A stretch of 64,000 nucleotides of DNA from DAHUXD01 sp963773905 (GTDB lineage: Bacteria > Acidobacteriota > Thermoanaerobaculia > UBA5066 > Gp7-AA6): the NCBI GenBank assembly GCA_963773905.1, contig CAVZDB010000005.1:248001-312000 (forward strand), read 5' to 3'. The translations under genes were made by a program, and so were the position numbers. Below, one piece after another: positions 1-9,057 of the stretch. Under the pieces are notes generated by a model. That model made no database searches. It was given only the letters and a program-made list of their open reading frames with translations, and was not told the DNA's origin. The number at the start of each line of letters is the position of its first letter. Position 1 is the first letter of the stretch.

Positions 1-318
1 TGAACTCGAGCGTCTCCACGGGCGCATCGGCGCGGAGCGTGAAGGCGATCGCCCAGTTCTCGGGGAGCGTCCGCGGGAACGCCTTGCGCGCCGCCGCCCA
101 TCCCGCGTGGCCCCGGAAGTCGAAGTCCAGCCGCAACGCGCCGCCCGAGGGCCCCGCGTCGGGACGCAGGTCCAGACGGACGCCCTCCGACGGCGCGGCG
201 ATCCAGCCGCCAATCCCGTCGAACGCGTCGAGCACCACGGCGTCTCTCCGCGACGGCGTCGGCGCGCGCGGCGAACCGAGAGCGCGAGGAGCCCGGCGAC
301 CGCCCACGCGCGTCTCAC
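1..318 (-). pseudogene. 5' end of a secreted carbohydrate-active protein, partial and apparently frameshifted
   Basis: Only the N-terminus is in the window; the gene runs off the left edge. A GTG at 318 overlaps the permease stop (GTGA) and opens a signal-peptide-like stretch (VRRAWAVAGLLALSV). About 40 nt on, the plausible mature sequence continues in another frame: a VVLDAFDGIGGW start followed by a beta-rich stretch containing LRLDFDFRGHAGW, as in F5/8 (discoidin)-type proteins found beside glycosidases. Joining the two needs one extra base near 275. An in-frame GTG at 307 would avoid the frameshift but gives no signal peptide. Its place as last gene of the ABC/GH144 operon supports a role in the same glycan pathway. 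The exact enzyme cannot be told from about 100 codons. Confidence 0.55.
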
Positions 319-1121
319 TCCTTGATTCCCCCGAGCGTGATGCCCTGGATGTACTGCTTCTGCAGGGCGAGAAAGAGCAGCAGCACGGGAAGGACGGTCA
401 ACACCGAGCCCGCCATCATCAGCTCGGTGTCGGGGACGTGCTCGGCGATCAGGCTCGCCAGCGCGACCGGCAGCGTGTAGCGCGACTCGTCGGTCAGGAC
501 GACCAGCGGCCAGACGAAGTCGTTCCACGTCGAAAGAAACGTGATGATCGCGAGCGTGGCGAGCACCGGCCGCAGGAGCGGCAGGACGATGGTCCAGTAG
601 ATGCGGAGCTCGCCGGCCCCCTCCAGCCGCGCGGCGTCGAGGACGTCGTCGGGGATCGAGCGCGCGAACTGGCGGATCAGGAAGATGCCCAGGATCCCGG
701 CCGTGCCCGGCAGGATCGCACCGAGGTAGGTGTTGACCAGGCCCACGGAGCGCAGCATGAGGAAGAGCGGAAGCATCGCGACCGGAGCGGGGATGACGAG
801 CGCGGTCACGAGGATCCGGAAGAGCCGCTCCCGGCCGCCGAAGCGGAGCTTCGCGAAGGCGTAGCCGGCCAGAGAGTTCAGGAGCAGGACGCCCAGCGTC
901 GTGGCGACGGCAATGAGCAGGCTGTTCGCGAGGGCGCGCCCGAGCGAGAGGCGCGTGAAGAGCTCGACGTAGTTCACCAGGGTGGGGCGGGAGGGCCAGA
1001 ACGGAGGGGGAAATTCGCTCGCCTCGCCGGGCCGCATGAGCGACGCCGACACCATCCACACGAGCGGGGTGAGGGAGAGGATCGACCCGGCCACGAGCGG
1101 CCGCGGGAACGAGGACGACAC
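315..1121 (-). CDS. Carbohydrate ABC transporter permease, MalG type
   Basis: A 268-residue inner-membrane permease of the binding-protein-dependent MalG family, with about six hydrophobic segments. The cytoplasmic EAA loop that docks the ATPase is clear (DAARLEGAGELRIYWTIVLP, about residues 162-181). Length is typical for MalG-type subunits (270-280 aa). It follows the MalF-type gene by 12 bp and its stop overlaps the next gene, so it sits in a translationally coupled operon with the binding lipoprotein and MalF partner. The substrate is inferred to be an oligosaccharide released by the neighbouring GH144 enzyme; the permease itself does not show specificity. Confidence 0.93.
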   Translation of the reverse strand: MSSSFPRPLVAGSILSLTPLVWMVSASLMRPGEASEFPPPFWPSRPTLVNYVELFTRLSLGRALANSLLIAVATTLGVLLLNSLAGYAFAKLRFGGRERLFRILVTALVIPAPVAMLPLFLMLRSVGLVNTYLGAILPGTAGILGIFLIRQFARSIPDDVLDAARLEGAGELRIYWTIVLPLLRPVLATLAIITFLSTWNDFVWPLVVLTDESRYTLPVALASLIAEHVPDTELMMAGSVLTVLPVLLLFLALQKQYIQGITLGGIKE

Positions 1122-1133
1122 TCCAGCCGCGCC

Positions 1134-2003
1134 TCACGCCTCGCTCCTCCTCTGCAGGCGGAACTGGATGGCGGTCAGCCCGAGCACGACGACGAAGAGC
1201 ACGAACGCGACGGCGGCCGCGTAGCCCATGCTCCACCAGCGGAATCCGGCCTTGTACATCAGGAGGCCCACGGAGAGGGTCGCGTTCAGCGGACCGCCCC
1301 CGCCCGTCATGACGTAGGGCTCGGCGAAGAACTGGAAGTAGCCGATCGTCGTCATCACGCCGAGGAAGAGGAGCGTCGGCGCGAGCAGCGGCAGCGTGAT
1401 CTTGCGGAACAGCTGCCACCATCCCGCGCCCTCCAGCCGCGCGGCCTCGTAGAGCGACTCGGGGATCGCCTGGAGCCCGGCGACGAAGAGGATGGTCGCG
1501 TAGCCGAAGTTCTTCCAGACGGCCAGCAGGATGATCGCGGGCATGGCCCAGCGCGGGTCGCCGAGCCAGTCGATCGGAGGGATGCCGAGCCAGCCCAGCG
1601 CGTGGTCGATCAGCCCGAACCGCGGGTGGTAGAGGTAGCGGAACACGACGGCCACGGCCACGAGCGTCGTGACGTAGGGCGCGAAGAAGATCGTCCGGAA
1701 GAGGCCGCGCAGCCTCGCCGCCCGCGACTGCAGGAGCAGCGCCGCGGCGAGCGCGACACCGAGCGTCAGCGGGCCGCCGACGAAGAGGAAGAGGGCGGTG
1801 TTCCGCATCGCCTTCCACAGGAGCGGGTCGGCGAGGAGCCGGGCGTAGTTGCGCAGGCCGATGAAGCGCACGTTGGCGGGGTCGCCCAGCGCGTAGATGT
1901 CGAAGTCGGTCAGCGAGAGCAGCAGAGCCGCGGCGATCGGCACGAGGAAGAGGACCAGGATCGCCGTGAGGCCCGGCGCCAGGAACATCCAGGCCGCGCG
2001 CAC
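1134..2003 (-). CDS. Carbohydrate ABC transporter permease, MalF type
   Basis: About 289 residues, partner of the downstream MalG-type permease. The protein opens with a hydrophobic segment (MFLAPGLTAILVLFLVPI) and has six predicted membrane spans and an EAA loop (EAARLEGAGWWQLFRKITLP). I place the start at the GTG at 2003, a few codons before that first span. The frame stays open upstream, but there it is only an antisense-like arginine-rich shadow of the binding-protein gene. An ATG at 1988 is the alternative. It lies 86 nt after the binding-protein stop, a gap that holds a GC-rich hairpin. Confidence 0.88.
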   Translation of the reverse strand: MRAAWMFLAPGLTAILVLFLVPIAAALLLSLTDFDIYALGDPANVRFIGLRNYARLLADPLLWKAMRNTALFLFVGGPLTLGVALAAALLLQSRAARLRGLFRTIFFAPYVTTLVAVAVVFRYLYHPRFGLIDHALGWLGIPPIDWLGDPRWAMPAIILLAVWKNFGYATILFVAGLQAIPESLYEAARLEGAGWWQLFRKITLPLLAPTLLFLGVMTTIGYFQFFAEPYVMTGGGGPLNATLSVGLLMYKAGFRWWSMGYAAAVAFVLFVVVLGLTAIQFRLQRRSEA

Positions 2004-2065
2004 TTCGTGCGGCGTGGACCGGCGTCCCGGACTCCTGCGGCGCGCGCCGCCGGGTACTGCTTTCG

Positions 2066-2084
2066 CGCGGCGTTTTGCGCCGCG
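2066..2084. promoter_or_regulatory. GC-rich hairpin between the binding-protein and permease genes
   Basis: CGCGGCG and CGCCGCG form 7-bp arms around a 5-nt T-rich loop. In known maltose-type operons, hairpins in this gap protect the binding-protein mRNA and give it higher expression than the permeases; the same role is inferred here. The element carries the decamer GCGCGGCGTT, also seen in palindromes near 24.4 and 35.6 kb. Confidence 0.5.
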
Positions 2085-2089
2085 GCGGC

Positions 2090-3415
2090 TCAGCGGCCAC
2101 CGGGCCCTCGCTCTTTCTCCTTCGCCCGCGCCAGGATCCAGCGCCGTTTCTCGAGGATCCGGTCGACGTCGGCGTCGACCGTCCGCAGGGCGTCGGCGAC
2201 GGACACCCGGCCTCGGATCGGCCCCTCCAGGTCTTCCCAAAGCTTCTGGGCGATCTGCTCCCACTCCGGCACCCGCGGCAGCGGGATGACCCGGGAGAGC
2301 TGGTCGCGGAACGCCTTCGCCTTCGCGTCGCCGGCCAGCGCGGGCGCCTCCCACGCGACGCGGCGGGCCGGCAGGTCTCCGGACATCCCGTAGAGGCGCG
2401 ACTGGATCTCGGGGCGCGAAAGGTACTCGACGAGCTTCCACGCCGCATCCTTCTGCTTCGACGCGCGGAAGATCGCGAGCGAGGATCCCCCGGCGAGCGA
2501 GTACCCCGGATACTCGCTCGCGTCGTCGGGCGCGGGCACCGGCGCCGTCATCCACGTGTCCTGCAGCTCCGGTGGCAGGCGGCGGCGGAACTCGCCCAGG
2601 TTCCAGGGCCCGGTGATCCACATGGCGATGTAGCCGCGGCTGAACTCCTGGTAGGGATTGCCGAGCTGCGTGTAGCTGACGACGGGGGCGAGACCGTCCC
2701 GGTAGAGGCCGACGTACCACGCGGCGGCCCCGGCGAACGCGGCCGCGGAGAACGCGCCGCGCGTGTCTCCGTCGGCGAGGAGCGGCGAATGGCGCTGCAG
2801 GCCGAAGATCGTGACCTGCTCCCACTCGTTGGTCGGCAGGAGGATCGCGAAGCGCTTCCCGCTCGGCCCCCCCGCGCCCGCGATCCGGACCATCGCCTCC
2901 CGCCACGCGGACCACGTGCGCGGGGCCTCGCGGTATCCGGCCGCCGCGAGAAGGTCCGCGCGATAGAAGAGAACGCGCGTGTCGACGTACCAGGGGATCC
3001 CGTACGTCGCGCCGGCGAACGCGTTCGTCTTCCAGATGCCTTCGAAGTAGTCCTCGGGCGCGAGGGCCCGCGAGGCCGCGATGCGCGGGTCCAGCGGCTC
3101 GAGCGCGCCGATCGCCGCGAACTCGGGGATCCACGTGTTGCCGAGCTGCGCGAGATCCGGAGGCGATCCGCCGACGAACCCGGTCAGCAGCTTCTCGTGC
3201 GCCGCGGTCCACGGGACCTGCTGGACGACCACGCGCACCCCGGGGTTCTCCCGCTCGAAGTCCGGGACGAGATCCTTGACGACCTCTCCCTCGCGGCCGA
3301 GGCCCCAGAACCGCACGACGCGGTCGCGCTCCCGCGCGGGCGCCCCTCGTACCGCGCAGGCGCCGAGGCCCGCCGCAAGGAGGGCGACGCCTAGGGCGAC
3401 GCGCGCTCGAGCCAT
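2090..3415 (-). CDS. Sugar-binding lipoprotein of the ABC transporter (MalE-like)
   Basis: A 441-residue extracytoplasmic solute-binding protein. The start at 3415 (MARARVALGVALLAAG) gives a short signal sequence and a lipobox ending LGAC, so the mature protein should be a lipid-anchored capture subunit. Family hallmarks include VVRFWGLGREGEVVKDLVP near the mature N-terminus and, in the C-terminal half, the SLAIFRASKQKDAAWKLVEY segment. The start overlaps the end of the upstream GH144 gene by 25 nt, so both belong to one operon. Length and architecture fit the family. The ligand is inferred to be a beta-glucan oligosaccharide from gene context only. Confidence 0.93.
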   Translation of the reverse strand: MARARVALGVALLAAGLGACAVRGAPARERDRVVRFWGLGREGEVVKDLVPDFERENPGVRVVVQQVPWTAAHEKLLTGFVGGSPPDLAQLGNTWIPEFAAIGALEPLDPRIAASRALAPEDYFEGIWKTNAFAGATYGIPWYVDTRVLFYRADLLAAAGYREAPRTWSAWREAMVRIAGAGGPSGKRFAILLPTNEWEQVTIFGLQRHSPLLADGDTRGAFSAAAFAGAAAWYVGLYRDGLAPVVSYTQLGNPYQEFSRGYIAMWITGPWNLGEFRRRLPPELQDTWMTAPVPAPDDASEYPGYSLAGGSSLAIFRASKQKDAAWKLVEYLSRPEIQSRLYGMSGDLPARRVAWEAPALAGDAKAKAFRDQLSRVIPLPRVPEWEQIAQKLWEDLEGPIRGRVSVADALRTVDADVDRILEKRRWILARAKEKERGPGGR

Positions 3416-4920
3416 CCGCCCGTGAAGCCGGCCCTGCGGAGGCCGGCGACGACGTAGGGGTTGCGGCGCATCACGCGCCAGATCAGCTCGCTGCGGGAGT
3501 TCTCGATCATCGCGACGATCGGCCCCTGGTCGATGCCGAGCTGGTCGACGTCGAACCAGCCGACCCCGTCCACGACCGTCCCGGCCGCGGGCCGGACCGC
3601 GGAGTCGTGCAGGGTCGGGTTGAACGCGTCCAGGAAGCCGTAGTCGTTGCGGAGGCGGCCGCCCCAGCGGCTGGTCATCGCGCGCAGCGCCGGCACGGCG
3701 ATCTCGGGAGCGAACGGGACCGCGGAGGCGGCCGCCGTCGGCGCGATGGTCCCGTCGTCGATGACGTGGAGGAGCGAGGCGCCGCGCGCCGCGTAGCCCT
3801 GGAAGCTGCGTTGCCTTCCGCCCAGCGTCCGTGTTCCGTCGAGCGGGCCGTCGCACGCGGTCAGTCCCCACACGTCCGGCCCGTAGGCTTCGAATCCTCC
3901 CGGGTTGGCCGTCGCGTACTCGCGCTGCGAGAGCGCGGCACGCCGCGAGTTCTCGAAGTAGTCGATGCCCCTCTCGCGCATGTACGCGTCCTGGATGCCG
4001 CGGAAGTCGATCCAGACGTGAGAGAACTCGTGCCCGAAGAGAGGCGAGAAGTTCACCTGCGGCTCGCCGTAGAACTCGCCCCAGCGATACGTGCTCGTCC
4101 ACTCGGTCCAGGCGGCCGGGTCCGCCGGATGGGTCGGCGAGCCGAGCGCCAGCACGTAGAGGATCATGGACTCGTCGTAGCCGTGCCAGTTCATCGAGTG
4201 GAACCCCTCCTCGGGGGTCCAGCCCATCGACACGCCGGGCGCGCGCGGCGAGGCCCAGGTCCAGTCCATGTCCCGGTAGAGCGCGTCGGCCATCCGGCGG
4301 ATCTCGCGCTCCACCGGATCGTCCCGGTCGAAATAACCCGCGCACGTCAGCGCCCCCGCGGCGAGGAGCGTGCTGTCGATCGTCGACAGCTCGACGTCCC
4401 GGAAGCGCGCGCCGGTATGCATGTCGAGGAAGTGGTAGAAGAAGCCGCGGTATCTCGTCATCCCGGCGCGCGCATCGCCTGACGGCGCGGACACGAGGAA
4501 GCGCAGGGTCTTCGCGGCGCGAGCCGCCGCGTCGGCGCGCGAAACCCAGCCGCGCTCGGCGCCGACGACGTAGGCCGTCAGGCCGAAGCCGACCGCCGCG
4601 ACGCTCGAGAAGGAGGGCGTGGGCGCCCGGTCGGGAATCAGCGCCGTCACGGGGTCCGCGAGGTCCCAGAACCATTGAAAGGTCTGCCGTTCGAGTGCGT
4701 CCAGGAAGAGCTCGTCCGCGGACCCGGCGACGAGCGTCGGCCGTGGCGCGACGGTCTGGGGATGCGGGCTCTCGGCGACGCTCGTCGGCCGGCAGAGCGC
4801 GAGAAACGGAAGGAGCGCCGCGAGCGCCAGGATCGAACGGGACTTCCGGGCGCGGGCACGGGCGGACGGGATTTCGCCCGCCCGCCCGCTCCCCCGGCCG
4901 TCCATCTCGAGGCGCCTCAC
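3391..4920 (-). CDS. GH144-family (PF10091) secreted glucanase
   Basis: About 509 residues with an Arg-rich N-terminus, one hydrophobic export segment (ILALAALLPFLALC) and then a GH144-type (alpha/alpha)6 domain. This Pfam is often labelled putative glucoamylase; characterised members are endo-beta-1,2-glucanases. Typical stretches are ERQTFQWFWD, GMTRYRGFFYHFLD, GWTPEEGFHSMNWHGYDE and GHEFSHVWIDFRGIQD. A Cys ends the export segment, so it may be lipidated. The start is the GTG at 4920; an ATG at 4905 is possible. It lies 20 bp after the TonB receptor gene and overlaps the binding-protein gene, so glycan cleavage and both uptake steps are encoded together. Exact linkage specificity is inferred. 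Confidence 0.88.
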   Translation of the reverse strand: MRRLEMDGRGSGRAGEIPSARARARKSRSILALAALLPFLALCRPTSVAESPHPQTVAPRPTLVAGSADELFLDALERQTFQWFWDLADPVTALIPDRAPTPSFSSVAAVGFGLTAYVVGAERGWVSRADAAARAAKTLRFLVSAPSGDARAGMTRYRGFFYHFLDMHTGARFRDVELSTIDSTLLAAGALTCAGYFDRDDPVEREIRRMADALYRDMDWTWASPRAPGVSMGWTPEEGFHSMNWHGYDESMILYVLALGSPTHPADPAAWTEWTSTYRWGEFYGEPQVNFSPLFGHEFSHVWIDFRGIQDAYMRERGIDYFENSRRAALSQREYATANPGGFEAYGPDVWGLTACDGPLDGTRTLGGRQRSFQGYAARGASLLHVIDDGTIAPTAAASAVPFAPEIAVPALRAMTSRWGGRLRNDYGFLDAFNPTLHDSAVRPAAGTVVDGVGWFDVDQLGIDQGPIVAMIENSRSELIWRVMRRNPYVVAGLRRAGFTGGWLERASP

Positions 4921-4940
4921 GGTCGACGAGGACGATAGTC

Positions 4941-7802
4941 TCAGAAGCCCAGGATGACACCCACCTGAAGCCGGCGCGGATCGGTCAGCAGCGCGTTACC
5001 GGTTCCGAAGTTCGCATTGGTCCCGTTCTTCGGAATGAAGCCGTCGATCGAGCCGGGGTCGACGTTGGTGTGATTGGTGACGTTGAAGACGCTCGCGCGA
5101 AGGCCAAAGCGCGCCGGCCCGAACACGAAGTCCTTCTGCAGTTGCAGGTCCCAGCTCTCATAGGGGAACGTCCCCGACTGGCTGCCCGTATACAGGAGCA
5201 CCTGGCCCAGGCCCGGTCCGAAGAAGTCGCCGTTGACGATCGTGAAGCCCCGGCCCGTGCCCAGGGTCAGCAGGGTCGAGAAGTTCATCTCCCACGGGAG
5301 TCCCACGATGCCCGAGAGGACGATCCGGTGGCGCTCGTCGAACTGCGTCCGATGCTTGGGATATGCGGCCACGTTGACGTAATCCAGGCTGAAGAGGTCG
5401 CCGCCGGTGCCCCGCGCCTTGCCGTACGTGTACGCGAGCGTCATGCCCCAGCGCGACGAGGTCGTGTACGCCTTGTTGACCCCGAGCAGAAACGCGTCGT
5501 ACCAGCCGCGCTTGGTCGCGTCGGAGATCAGGACCTCCGCGAAGTCGGGAGCGGGATGCTGGCAGCACGGGAAGTTGTTCCAGATGTAGGTGTAGCCGTT
5601 CTTGGAGCGCGACCCCGCGTAGGAGGCGGAGATGCCCCACAGGCCGATCTGCTGGCGCACGCCGGCGCTGAACTGGTCGGAGACGGGAGGCTTCGTGTTG
5701 TTGTTCACCAGGAACACCTGCGGCTTCGGCGCGGTCCCGTTGGCGATCAGCCCTTCGAGCCCGGCGACCGAGAGGTAGGAGTCGTTCCACAGGATCGTGG
5801 GAACGCCGTTGCGCGGCTGGCCGTCGGCCGAGAACAGGAACTGCAGCACCTCGTGCTGGAGCCGGAACTTCTCGTCCAGGAGGTAGTTGTAGGTGTCGCG
5901 GTCGTAGTAGCGGCCCCATCCGCCGAAGAGGATCGTCGTTCCCTTGCGGGAGATGTCGTAGGTGATTCCCACGCGCGGCTGGAACTCTTTGGCGTAGACC
6001 GGACGCTGCGTGCCGTCGGTGAAGTAGTTGGGGGGGACCTTCCCCGAGAGCTCGGAGACGACGTTGGCCGGCGTGACGTAGGAGTTGTTCAGCGCGTCGG
6101 TCTCGTAGTCCCAGCGGATGCCCAGGTTGACGGTGAGGCAGGAGCTGATGGCCCAGTCGTCCTGGACGTAGAGGCCGTACTGGTTGTTCTTGGTGGACAG
6201 GTCCGGGTTGCCGAACCCGAAGAAGGCCTGATACGGAAAGCTGAAGTCCGGGCTGATGCTCGAGCTGTAATCGAACTCGGGATTCTCGTTGACGAACTTC
6301 TGCACGTCGTACTTGTTGAAGTTGGCGTAGGCGCCGGTCTTCACGATGTGGTCGCCCCAGCCCTTCAGGTTCAGGAACGAGAAGTCTTCGCGGATGGTGA
6401 AGCGCTTCTGGTTGAAGTTCTGCGTCGTCGTGTTGCCGCCGATCCGCATGACCTGCTCGTAGTTCTGCCCGATGACGTCCGGGTTGTCGGGCGACGGGTT
6501 CCACTTGTAGTCGTTGTACGAGAAGGTGGTCTCGGACAGATAGTCGTTGCTGAGCCACGAGTTCTTCGCCTGGACGTTCCAGACGCCGTTCGCGAGGTTC
6601 GTGGCGCTCTGGACGCTCGTCTGCCCGCCGAAGTCGCGGATCTCGTTCTCCTTCCGGTAGAAGCCGTTGACGTCGATCAGGTCCGACGCCGCCGCCTGGA
6701 CGGCCACCTTCCCGAAGGCGAGGTTCGAGGTGAACGGGCTGCCGAAATTTCCGACGAAGCCCTGGAGCTGTGTCTTGAGGGGCTCGGGGACCAGGTCGGC
6801 CTGCGACCCGAGCGACACGTCGTTGTCCCGCTGCTGATGGTTGTACTCCCACGAGACGAAGAAGTGCGCCCGATCCTGAATGATCGGCCCGCCCAGATCC
6901 GCGCCCGCCTGCCAGCGGGTGTAGTCCGGCTTCACGGCGTCGGGGGTGTGCTCCGCGCCGCAGCGGCCTCCGACCGTCTGACTGCACTGATCGAACGCCA
7001 CGAGATCCTTGCTCTGATACTCGGCGAACCCGTCGCCGTGAAAGGCGTTGCCGCCCGACTTGGTCACCGCGGTGATCAGGACGCTCGAGGACTTCTCGTA
7101 CTCGGCCTTGAAGTTCTGCGAGACTACCCGAAACTCCTGGACCGCGTTCTGCGGAAAGGGATTGCCGCGGCTGCTGTCCTGGCCCGCCACGCCACCCGTC
7201 AGCACGTCGTTCTTGTAGCTCGTCCCGTCGATGAAGACGTTGACGTTGTTGGACTCGTTGGCGCCGCCCGTGACCGTCTTGCTGAGGGGCGAATCGTTGT
7301 ACTGCACGCCGGGAGCCAGCTTGGCGAACGACAGAAAGTTACGGTTGTCCTGGGGAAGCTGCTGGAGCTGCTGCTCGGTCACGTTGGTCGCCAGCTCGCT
7401 CGAGGTGGTCTCGATCGTGGGCGTTTCTGCCGAGACGGTCACCGCCTGGGACGCCTGCAACCGCAGCTGGAAGTCGAGCGCCTGGGTCTGCCCGAGGAGC
7501 ACGACCGTCTTCCGCGTGTCGGTGCCGAGCCCGCTCAGCTCGGCCTTCACCGTGTAGGGTCCCGGCGACACCGAGAGGTTGTAGAACCCATCGGTGCTCG
7601 TCACCGTCGAGCGCGGGACGCCCGAGTCGTCGTTGACGGCGGTCACCGTGGACCCCGGCATCGGGCCGCCGTTCTCGTCGAGGACTCTCCCGCGGAGCGT
7701 CCCGGTGGTCGTCTGCGCCCACGCGGGAATCGCCGCGAGCGCCGTCAGGAATCCCAGCAGGACCGCGATCCCTCCCTCTCTTCGTCCGGTTCCTCTCCTC
7801 AT
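4941..7802 (-). CDS. TonB-dependent receptor, Oar-like, with N-terminal carboxypeptidase-regulatory-like domain
   Basis: About 953 residues: signal peptide (IAVLLGFLTALAAIPAWAQ), a CarboxypepD_reg-like beta-sandwich (about 35-115, GTLRGRVLDENGGPMPGSTV), a plug region (about 125-260) and a large outer-membrane barrel ending in a C-terminal Phe (VGVILGF). The start is set at the ATG at 7802 because AGGAGG lies 9 nt upstream; the longer ATG at 7841 has no such site. It follows the LacI gene by 40 bp and precedes GH144 by 20 bp. It probably imports glycan fragments across the outer membrane using TonB energy. No SusD-like partner is visible. Confidence 0.9.
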   Translation of the reverse strand: MRRGTGRREGGIAVLLGFLTALAAIPAWAQTTTGTLRGRVLDENGGPMPGSTVTAVNDDSGVPRSTVTSTDGFYNLSVSPGPYTVKAELSGLGTDTRKTVVLLGQTQALDFQLRLQASQAVTVSAETPTIETTSSELATNVTEQQLQQLPQDNRNFLSFAKLAPGVQYNDSPLSKTVTGGANESNNVNVFIDGTSYKNDVLTGGVAGQDSSRGNPFPQNAVQEFRVVSQNFKAEYEKSSSVLITAVTKSGGNAFHGDGFAEYQSKDLVAFDQCSQTVGGRCGAEHTPDAVKPDYTRWQAGADLGGPIIQDRAHFFVSWEYNHQQRDNDVSLGSQADLVPEPLKTQLQGFVGNFGSPFTSNLAFGKVAVQAAASDLIDVNGFYRKENEIRDFGGQTSVQSATNLANGVWNVQAKNSWLSNDYLSETTFSYNDYKWNPSPDNPDVIGQNYEQVMRIGGNTTTQNFNQKRFTIREDFSFLNLKGWGDHIVKTGAYANFNKYDVQKFVNENPEFDYSSSISPDFSFPYQAFFGFGNPDLSTKNNQYGLYVQDDWAISSCLTVNLGIRWDYETDALNNSYVTPANVVSELSGKVPPNYFTDGTQRPVYAKEFQPRVGITYDISRKGTTILFGGWGRYYDRDTYNYLLDEKFRLQHEVLQFLFSADGQPRNGVPTILWNDSYLSVAGLEGLIANGTAPKPQVFLVNNNTKPPVSDQFSAGVRQQIGLWGISASYAGSRSKNGYTYIWNNFPCCQHPAPDFAEVLISDATKRGWYDAFLLGVNKAYTTSSRWGMTLAYTYGKARGTGGDLFSLDYVNVAAYPKHRTQFDERHRIVLSGIVGLPWEMNFSTLLTLGTGRGFTIVNGDFFGPGLGQVLLYTGSQSGTFPYESWDLQLQKDFVFGPARFGLRASVFNVTNHTNVDPGSIDGFIPKNGTNANFGTGNALLTDPRRLQVGVILGF

Positions 7803-7842
7803 GTCGACCATCCTCCTTCCTTGCACTAGCCCCTCTTCCATT

Positions 7843-8973
7843 TCATTCCGGAACTTTCTTGGCTCCCGTCGAATCGCGAATCACGAGCTCCGTGGGTAGC
7901 GTCATGTGCATGGGCTTCTGCCGGTTGTGGCTCCTCACGCCGTGCAGCACCCGCTCCGCCGCGGCGCGTCCCAGCTCGGCGATGGACACGCGCACGGACG
8001 TCAGCGGCGGCGCCGTGAACCGGGCGATCGGGATGTCGTCGAACCCCGCCAGGGCGACGTCGGCGGGGACGCGGACGCCGGCCTCCTGCAGGGCGCAGAG
8101 ACAGCCCACGGCCATGGCGTCGTTCGAGGCGAAGATGGCCGTCGGGCGTCGGGGCAGCGCGAGGAGCCGCTGGCCGGCGCGGTATCCCGCCTCCTCGCGA
8201 AAGTCGCCCGACTGAATGAGCTCCGGAGAGCGCTCCGCGGAGATCGCCGCCACCGCGTCGCGATAGCCGCGGAGCCGCTCCGAGGCGTCTCGGTTCTCGT
8301 CGGGCCCCTTGATGAAGGCGATGCGCCGGTGCCCGAGGTCGGCGAGATGCCGGACCATCGCGAACGCGCCGTCGTAGTTCTCGATGTTGATGAGATCGAA
8401 CGCGCCGCCGGCCACCGCCGAGTTGAGGAGGACGACGGGCAGGGACTCGCCGAAGTGGCGCGGGAGGATGTGCGACCCCGACTCCGGCGAGAGCACGATC
8501 AAACCGTCGACCCGTCCGCGCATCGTGCGCAGCATCGCGCCCGTCTCGCCGCGGTCGCCGTGCGATCCGGAGACCAGCACGTGATAGCCGTGGCGCCGCA
8601 TCGTCGCGTCGATGCCGCGGATGAGCTCGGAGAAGAACTCGCCGTAGATGTCGGGGAGCAGGACCCCGATCGTGTTGGTCCGCCGGGTGATCAGGCTGCG
8701 CGCGGCGCCGTGCGGCGCGTAGCCGAGACGCTCGATCGTCGCCTCGATCCGTTTGCGGGTCTGCGGGCGCACGGGCTGGTTGCCCGTCAGGACGCGCGAG
8801 ACCGTCGCGACCGAGACCCGCGCCTTCTGCGCGACGTCGCGAATCGTGACCGCCGCCCGCCCTGGGATCTCACCCCGCGAGGGAGCCGCTCGACGCGCCA
8901 GAGCACCCCCCGATTTCCGCGCATGTAATCGTTTACACGCGCATGTAATCGTTTTCATATGGGAAGACTCCAA
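7843..8973 (-). CDS. LacI-family transcriptional regulator of the glycan locus
   Basis: The protein has a classical LacI helix-turn-helix (TIRDVAQKARVSVATVSRVL) and hinge (GYAPHGAARSL), then a periplasmic-binding-like sugar domain ending in PTELVIRDSTGAKK. The HTH begins about 42 residues after the first ATG, whereas family members usually start within about 5 residues of it. The extra N-terminus is encoded by DNA holding two operator-like palindromes, so the true start may be further downstream, possibly a non-ATG codon. It heads the TonB-GH144-ABC operon and probably represses it until a sugar ligand binds, while regulating itself. Confidence 0.92.
   Translation of the reverse strand: MESSHMKTITCACKRLHARKSGGALARRAAPSRGEIPGRAAVTIRDVAQKARVSVATVSRVLTGNQPVRPQTRKRIEATIERLGYAPHGAARSLITRRTNTIGVLLPDIYGEFFSELIRGIDATMRRHGYHVLVSGSHGDRGETGAMLRTMRGRVDGLIVLSPESGSHILPRHFGESLPVVLLNSAVAGGAFDLINIENYDGAFAMVRHLADLGHRRIAFIKGPDENRDASERLRGYRDAVAAISAERSPELIQSGDFREEAGYRAGQRLLALPRRPTAIFASNDAMAVGCLCALQEAGVRVPADVALAGFDDIPIARFTAPPLTSVRVSIAELGRAAAERVLHGVRSHNRQKPMHMTLPTELVIRDSTGAKKVPE
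8924..8957. promoter_or_regulatory. Tandem LacI/GalR-type operators
   Basis: TGTAATCGTTTACA at 8924-8937 is a nearly perfect palindrome with the central CG typical of LacI/GalR operators. A second half-conserved copy, TGTAATCGTTTTCA, lies at 8944-8957, exactly 20 bp away, so the two sit on nearly the same DNA face. They fall inside the nominal 5' coding region of the LacI gene. Confidence 0.75.
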
Positions 8974-9057
8974 GTCATGTCAAGACGGCGTTGAGGGCAC
9001 GGCGCCGGCCGGAGGCGCGCCGTTGCCCTCCCGGGGGCCGGGATTGCGCCGGCTCGG

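Noticed and set aside
39..2393. 784-codon plus-strand frame across the permease genes
   Set aside because: Arg/Glu/Gln-rich shadow of clearly recognisable ABC transporter genes on the minus strand.
3831..7829. Very long open frame on the plus strand opposite the TonB receptor and GH144 genes
   Set aside because: Low-complexity Val/Arg/Glu/Asp-rich translation with no motifs; an effect of GC-biased third positions on the opposite strand of real genes.
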